A stretch of DNA of 64,000 bases. Source: SVTX01 sp045612105 (GTDB lineage: Bacteria > Bacillota > Clostridia > Oscillospirales > CAG-272). The notes under the pieces are model-generated. The model did not search any database, was not told the origin of the DNA, and was given only the letters and a program-made list of their open reading frames with translations. A program made the translations under genes and the position numbers. Of the stretch, positions 59,229 to 64,000 are shown in pieces; the first letter of the stretch is position 1, and each line of letters opens with the position of its first letter. Where the stretch lies: NCBI GenBank assembly GCA_045612105.1, contig JAZKYL010000113.1:186001-250000 (forward strand). The letters run 5' to 3'.

Positions 59229-62200
59229 ATGGCAAAGACTTTTTTACAAATATTTGATAAATATAAAGCAGATGAAAGAGCCGCAGAAATATTGGCTCGC
59301 GCAGAAAACATAAAAATACAAGCAGATAAAGCTAACCGATATTTACAGGCATCGGCGGATTTTCCTATGCTGGTAGAAAAGGATTTTCTTTATCAGTTAG
59401 AAAAAGATATTAAAAAAGCATACGAGCTTAATCTTGTCAAAATCATGCCGCATTATCCTGCGGCTCTTTTTGACAGCGACTATATTCCCGAGCTATTGAA
59501 GGAGACCGAAATGGTCGGCATAGTTGCCAAGGGTTTTTTCAACACCTACAGGTATAACCTTGAGGATAACACACTGAACATTGAGATACCTTTCAGTGAA
59601 AACGGAGTCAGATTGCTTTATGACGGCAGAACACCAAGCGTAATGCAGGGAATACTCTATTCCGAGTTTGGAATAAACGTCAAAGTAAATATAATTCATA
59701 CCAACGACGAGTTGTTTTTGGCAAGTAACAATTCTCTTGAAAAATACATCGAAGATTTCGACAAAAGAATGGCAGAAGAAGCGAAAGCTTATGAAGCAAG
59801 AATGGCTCAAAAGCTGTCATCTACACCACCGTCCGACGAAGAAGCCAATATGCTCCCGAGAAAGACCACGCTTTTTGACGAAAGCGGAATAGTTATCATA
59901 GAGGATGGCATATGTAAGATCGGAAACGGTAAATTTGACATTTCCTCACCTGAATACGTCTACGGAGAGCCTTTTTCTATAACGCCCACCTCAATCGCTG
60001 AAATAGACAAGCCTCAAAGAAATATTGTTATCGTTGGTACAGTGTTCGATTATGCTCAAGAGCCCAGCCGCTCGGGCGATAAAATGAATATATCTTTCTC
60101 AATATGCGACGGCAACTCTTCTGTCGAAGTCAAGTGCTTCGCAACCCTTGAGGATGCCGATGAGATCTCGGCAAACGTGAAAACCGGCGCAGTTCTGGCA
60201 CTTAAAGGTTATGCCAAGAAGGAAATGCGAAAGGACAGAACAGAGGGAACTGATTTTCAATTTTTCTTTAATAATATTGCAAAAATAAAGAAACTGTCGA
60301 GAGTAGACAATGCTCCTGTTAAACGCGTTGAGCTTCATCTGCACACTCAAATGTCCCATATGGACGCTCTGATTCCACCCGATGTTGCCGTTAAGCAAGC
60401 AAATGCATGGGGGCACCCCGCGGTAGCTATTACCGACCACGGAACGGTTCAGGGCTATCAAGACGCTATGCTTGTGTCAGAAAAAATCGGACAAAAGGTC
60501 ATTTACGGTGTTGAAGCTTACTTCGTTAACGATACCGCAGGTGCGCTTTACGGAAATTACAACGAGGATTTTGACGAAGAAACTATCGTTTTCGATATTG
60601 AGACCACAGGTCTTTCGGTCAAGAATTGCAGAATTACCGAGATTGGTGCAGTTAAGGTTAAGGGCGGCGAGGTTGTCGACGTTTTCAATACCTTTGTTAA
60701 TCCTGAAATCCCGATTCCGGAGGATATCGTAACTCTTACAGGGATCACAGACGAGATGGTTGCAGATGCTCCAAAAATTAGGGAAGCGCTTGAAGCATTT
60801 TTCGACTTCATCGGTGACAGACAGACCGATAAGAAAAAGCTCCTTGTTGCCCATAATGCAAGCTTCGATATGGGTTTTATCCGTTATGCAGCCGACGAGT
60901 GCGGTCTTGAATTCAAGAATCCTTATCTTGATACCGTGGCACTCTCAAGATACATAAATCCCGATCTCAAAAAGCATAAGCTTGATACACTTGCCGAGTA
61001 TTACGGTCTTGGAGATTTCAACCACCACAGAGCCTGTGATGACGCGGCAATGCTTGCGGCTATCTACGTCAAGATGATAGCGTCAATGCGTGAGCAGGAT
61101 ATAAAGAGCTTTGAACAGCTCAAGAGAGATATGAGCGCAAATTCCAATCCGCTCAACCTCAAGCCTTATCACCAGATTATTCTTGTTAAGAATAAGATAG
61201 GTCTTAAAAACCTTTATAAGCTTATTTCCTTCGGTTTCCTAAAGTATTACAAGAGACACCCGAGAATCCCCAAGACCGAGCTTGAAAAGCACAGAGAGGG
61301 TCTTATTATCGGCTCTGCTTGTGAAGCGGGCGAGCTGTTTACGGCAATTCTCGAGAACCGTCCCGAGGCAGAGATCGAGGAGATCGTAAATTTCTACGAC
61401 TATCTTGAAATTCAGCCTATATCCAATAACCGATTCCTTATAAGAGAGGAAAAGGCGAAGGACGAGGAGGATCTTCGCAACTTCAACAGAAAAATAGTCG
61501 AGCTTGGCGAGAAATACAACAAGCCCGTAGTCGCAACCTGTGACGCTCACTTCTTGAACGATGAGGATGAGCTTTACCGTAAGATACTTCTTGCAGGTCA
61601 AAAATTCAAGGATTTCGACTCTGAATCTCATCTTTATTATCGCACGACAGAGGAAATGCTTGAGGAATTCTCTTATCTTGGCGAAGAAAAGGCTTATGAG
61701 GTCGTTGTAACAAACACCAATATGATCAATGATATGATCGACTCCGACATCCGTCCTTTCCCCAAGGGAACCTTTACTCCCGGAATGGAGGGAGCGGAGG
61801 AGGATCTTACCAGAATCTGCTATGAAAGAGCAAAATCAATGTACGGCGACCCTCTGCCCGAAATAGTAGAGCAGAGACTTGACAAGGAACTTACATCGAT
61901 CATCAAAAACGGCTTTGCGGTGCTTTATATGATTGCGCAGAAGCTTGTTTGGTACAGTGAGAAGAACGGATACTTGGTCGGCTCCCGTGGCTCGGTTGGC
62001 TCTTCCTTCGTAGCATCTATGGCGGGAATTTCCGAGGTTAACCCCCTGCCGCCTCACTATTGGTGCCCTAAATGCCAGTATAACGATTTCTCAAATCCCC
62101 AAAAAGCAGGCTCGGGCTTTGACCTACCCGACGCAAATTGTCCTAAGTGCGGCACCAAGATGCATGCCGACGGTCACCATATTCCTTTCGAGACCTTCCT

Positions 62201-63656
62201 TGGATTCTACGGTGATAAATCACCTGATATCGACCTTAACTTCTCGGGAGAGGTACAGGGAAAAGTCCATAAATACACCGAGGAATTGTTCGGTGCGGAA
62301 AACGTATTCCGCGCGGGTACTATCGGTACTCTTGCCGACAAGACCGCCTACGGTTACGTTATGAAATTCCTTGAAGAAAAGGGAATCAGTCTGCCTCGCG
62401 CCGAGGTCAACAGAATCGTTTCAAACTGCGTTGGCGTTAAGCGTTCAACGGGTCAGCACCCGGGAGGAATCGTCGTTGTTCCCAAGGAATATGAGATATA
62501 TGACTTTTGTCCCGTTCAGCACCCCGCTGATGACCCCAACTCCGATATCGTCACCACTCACTTCACCTTCGAGTATCTCCACGATACGCTCCTGAAGCTT
62601 GACGAGCTTGGACACGATATGCCGACGAAGTATAAATACCTCGAAAAATATTCGGGCAACACCAGCGTTATGGACGTTCCAATGAACGATAAATCTGTTT
62701 ACGAACTCTTCTTATCCACCAAATCTCTCGGAGTTTCCCCCGAGGACATTAACTGCAATATCGGAACCTTCGGTCTGCCCGAATTTGGTACCCGATTCGT
62801 TATCAAGATGGTTGAAGAAGCGAAGCCGAAGTCATTTTCCGATCTTTTGCAGATTTCGGGACTTTCCCACGGAACCGACGTTTGGACGGGTAATGCCCAA
62901 GACCTTATTAACGAAGGCATCTGTAATATTTCAAACGTTATCGGATGTCGAGACAACATAATGAACGACCTTATTGCATACGGTGTCGAAAAATCTCACG
63001 CGTTTAAGATAATGGAGTCGGTTAGAAAGGGCAAAGGTTTGACTCCTGAGTGGGAGGAAGAGATGATCGCCGCAGGCGTTCCCGACTGGTACATCGGCTC
63101 TTGTAAGAAGATAAAATACATGTTCCCCAAGGCTCACGCGGCGGCATACGTTATGTCGGCGATACGCCTTGGATGGTATAAGGTGCATATCCCTATTGCC
63201 TTCTATTGCGCCATGTTCACCGTTGCTCCCGGTGGCTTTGATGCCGAGATAGTAATGGGCGGTCGCAGTAAGGTTCAGGCTACTATCAAGGATATAGAGC
63301 AGAGAACCAAGGAAAAGAAAGAGGTAACCCCAAAGGAGCAGGCAAGCATACCCACACTTCAGCTTATTAACGAGGCTATGGCGAGAGGAATTAAATTCCT
63401 GCCCATCAACATCATCAAATCCGAATCTTCGGCATTTGTGCCCGAAAACGGCGCGATCCGTATGCCTTTCTCGGCGCTTGCGGGCCTCGGTGAAAATGCG
63501 GCGGCAAATATTGTCGCGGCAAGAGAAGAAGAGCCCTTCTTCTCGGTAGAAGACCTTCAGATAAGAGCAAAGCTCACAAAATCGGTTATTGAGGTGCTTA
63601 GAAACAATAAGGTTCTTGAAGGACTTGATGAAACCGACCAGTTAAGCTTCTTCTAA
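59229..63656 (+). CDS. polC: DNA polymerase III PolC-type alpha subunit with proofreading
   Basis: A 1475-residue main replicative polymerase of low-GC Firmicutes. The order is an N-terminal region, an OB domain (IVIVGTVFDYAQEPSRSGD, about 258), a PHP domain (VKRVELHLHTQMSHMDAL, about 365) split by a 3'-5' exonuclease (ETIVFDIETTGLS, about 449), the polymerase core with catalytic PDIDLNFS (about 998), a zinc-finger-like part (YWCPKCQYND and CPKCGTKMHADG, about 944-980), a duplex-binding HhH region, and a C-terminal beta-clamp motif QLSFF. Length is normal (about 1440-1480). The start is 5 bases after ispG; AAGGAAAAC serves as the ribosome binding site. Confidence 0.97.
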   Translation: MAKTFLQIFDKYKADERAAEILARAENIKIQADKANRYLQASADFPMLVEKDFLYQLEKDIKKAYELNLVKIMPHYPAALFDSDYIPELLKETEMVGIVAKGFFNTYRYNLEDNTLNIEIPFSENGVRLLYDGRTPSVMQGILYSEFGINVKVNIIHTNDELFLASNNSLEKYIEDFDKRMAEEAKAYEARMAQKLSSTPPSDEEANMLPRKTTLFDESGIVIIEDGICKIGNGKFDISSPEYVYGEPFSITPTSIAEIDKPQRNIVIVGTVFDYAQEPSRSGDKMNISFSICDGNSSVEVKCFATLEDADEISANVKTGAVLALKGYAKKEMRKDRTEGTDFQFFFNNIAKIKKLSRVDNAPVKRVELHLHTQMSHMDALIPPDVAVKQANAWGHPAVAITDHGTVQGYQDAMLVSEKIGQKVIYGVEAYFVNDTAGALYGNYNEDFDEETIVFDIETTGLSVKNCRITEIGAVKVKGGEVVDVFNTFVNPEIPIPEDIVTLTGITDEMVADAPKIREALEAFFDFIGDRQTDKKKLLVAHNASFDMGFIRYAADECGLEFKNPYLDTVALSRYINPDLKKHKLDTLAEYYGLGDFNHHRACDDAAMLAAIYVKMIASMREQDIKSFEQLKRDMSANSNPLNLKPYHQIILVKNKIGLKNLYKLISFGFLKYYKRHPRIPKTELEKHREGLIIGSACEAGELFTAILENRPEAEIEEIVNFYDYLEIQPISNNRFLIREEKAKDEEDLRNFNRKIVELGEKYNKPVVATCDAHFLNDEDELYRKILLAGQKFKDFDSESHLYYRTTEEMLEEFSYLGEEKAYEVVVTNTNMINDMIDSDIRPFPKGTFTPGMEGAEEDLTRICYERAKSMYGDPLPEIVEQRLDKELTSIIKNGFAVLYMIAQKLVWYSEKNGYLVGSRGSVGSSFVASMAGISEVNPLPPHYWCPKCQYNDFSNPQKAGSGFDLPDANCPKCGTKMHADGHHIPFETFLGFYGDKSPDIDLNFSGEVQGKVHKYTEELFGAENVFRAGTIGTLADKTAYGYVMKFLEEKGISLPRAEVNRIVSNCVGVKRSTGQHPGGIVVVPKEYEIYDFCPVQHPADDPNSDIVTTHFTFEYLHDTLLKLDELGHDMPTKYKYLEKYSGNTSVMDVPMNDKSVYELFLSTKSLGVSPEDINCNIGTFGLPEFGTRFVIKMVEEAKPKSFSDLLQISGLSHGTDVWTGNAQDLINEGICNISNVIGCRDNIMNDLIAYGVEKSHAFKIMESVRKGKGLTPEWEEEMIAAGVPDWYIGSCKKIKYMFPKAHAAAYVMSAIRLGWYKVHIPIAFYCAMFTVAPGGFDAEIVMGGRSKVQATIKDIEQRTKEKKEVTPKEQASIPTLQLINEAMARGIKFLPINIIKSESSAFVPENGAIRMPFSALAGLGENAAANIVAAREEEPFFSVEDLQIRAKLTKSVIEVLRNNKVLEGLDETDQLSFF

Positions 63657-63687
63657 AATCAATTCTTTACATACGGAGGACAAGCGT

Positions 63688-64000
63688 ATGAATATTTTGC
63701 AGAATTCCAAATGGATCGAATGTAAAAAGAGCGCGAATTTCGCCATAACCGACCCGAAAAACCCGTGGGAGGGCATTGAATTCTCTCCCCGCCCGGGAAA
63801 CAAGGAAACGCAGTTTCAGCCGATAGAGAACGCAGGCGGATTGCCAATGTTCCGCCGCGTATTTACAGCAAAAAATGTAGCGAATGCTAAAATTACAGCT
63901 ACCGCCCTTGGCATTTACAATCTTTGGTGCAACGGTCGCCGTGTCGGTACGAAAAATGCCGACGGTGAAGTAATTTTTGACGAATTCAACCCAGGCGCAG
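63688..64000 (+). CDS. Alpha-L-rhamnosidase-like protein, N-terminal part (cut by window edge)
   Basis: The frame opens at 63688 after TACGGAGGACAAG and runs to the window end, giving 104 residues. MNILQNSKWIECKKSAN, MFRRVFTAKN and ITATALGIYNLWCNGRRVG match the N-terminal beta-sandwich of bacterial GH78 alpha-L-rhamnosidases (family position FRK-x-F...ALG-x-Y-x-x-x-ING). The catalytic (alpha/alpha)6 domain lies outside. The gene starts 31 bases after polC and could be read from the same transcript. No signal peptide is visible, so the enzyme is probably cytosolic. Confidence 0.75.
   Translation, partial: MNILQNSKWIECKKSANFAITDPKNPWEGIEFSPRPGNKETQFQPIENAGGLPMFRRVFTAKNVANAKITATALGIYNLWCNGRRVGTKNADGEVIFDEFNPGA

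Overview
The window reads as chromosomal core DNA of a low-to-mid-GC member of the Clostridia (Firmicutes), most likely an uncultured anaerobic gut lineage related to Oscillospiraceae/Ruminococcaceae. The grounds are: both a DnaE and a PolC replicative polymerase; a T-box leader on thrS; WhiA; the pyrH-frr-uppS-cdsA-dxr-rseP-ispG-polC block; the MEP isoprenoid pathway (ispE, dxr, ispG); near-consensus sigma-A promoters; GGAGG-type ribosome binding sites; and plant- or mucin-glycan functions (uxaC, GH2 beta-galactosidase, start of an alpha-L-rhamnosidase, a dockerin protein). The exact family cannot be fixed from sequence alone. No rRNA, tRNA, CRISPR array, insertion sequence, phage or plasmid gene was seen.

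Layout. 1-4045 (minus): an operon Gfo/Idh oxidoreductase - coaE - lytic transglycosylase - M18 aminopeptidase - prfA (cut by the window edge). 4268-11126 (plus): a membrane/zinc-ribbon protein, then yjjG-murB-whiA-dnaE. 11175-11783 (minus): LysM-CAP protein. 12245-13669 (plus): collagen-repeat trypsin-like lipoprotein. 13712-18572 (minus): htpG, a prephenate-dehydratase-like protein, a TSCPD protein and pgcA. 18777-28522 (mostly plus): ispE, an orphan acyl carrier protein (minus), ComEC-like protein, metallophosphoesterase, a BofC-like protein (minus), a class A PBP, a TspO-like protein, a lipoprotein, a CMP-kinase-like protein and a DUF362 protein. 28619-31074 (minus): PHP phosphatase and MutS-like ATPase. 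31248-40532: a carbohydrate/metabolite region (uxaC, small membrane peptide, D-2-hydroxyacid dehydrogenase, AraC regulator, M20 peptidase, Gfo/Idh oxidoreductase, GH2 beta-galactosidase). 40727-47664 (plus): rsuA, tex, an msmX-type ATPase, an XRE/TPR regulator with a paired lipoprotein, and an mgsA-like gene. 47678-49837: Thr T-box and thrS. 49987-52482: secreted cohesin-plus-dockerin protein. 52650-63656: the pyrH-to-polC housekeeping block. 63688-64000: start of an alpha-L-rhamnosidase-like gene.

Most genes are housekeeping: protein synthesis (prfA, thrS, frr, rsuA), replication (dnaE, polC), envelope synthesis (murB, uppS, cdsA, PBP, pgcA), isoprenoids and cofactors (coaE). The more unusual items are: a degenerate prephenate dehydratase-ACT protein overlapping the end of htpG; a protein carrying both a cohesin and a dockerin; an MgsA homologue in which two active-site aspartates appear replaced; a ComEC whose C-terminal metallo-beta-lactamase-like domain lacks its metal site; an XRE/TPR regulator coupled to a lipoprotein with two H-C-C-C modules; and an RseP with an acidic insert. 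No obviously new multi-gene defence or mobile system was found. All functional assignments come from reading motifs by eye; no database search was run.
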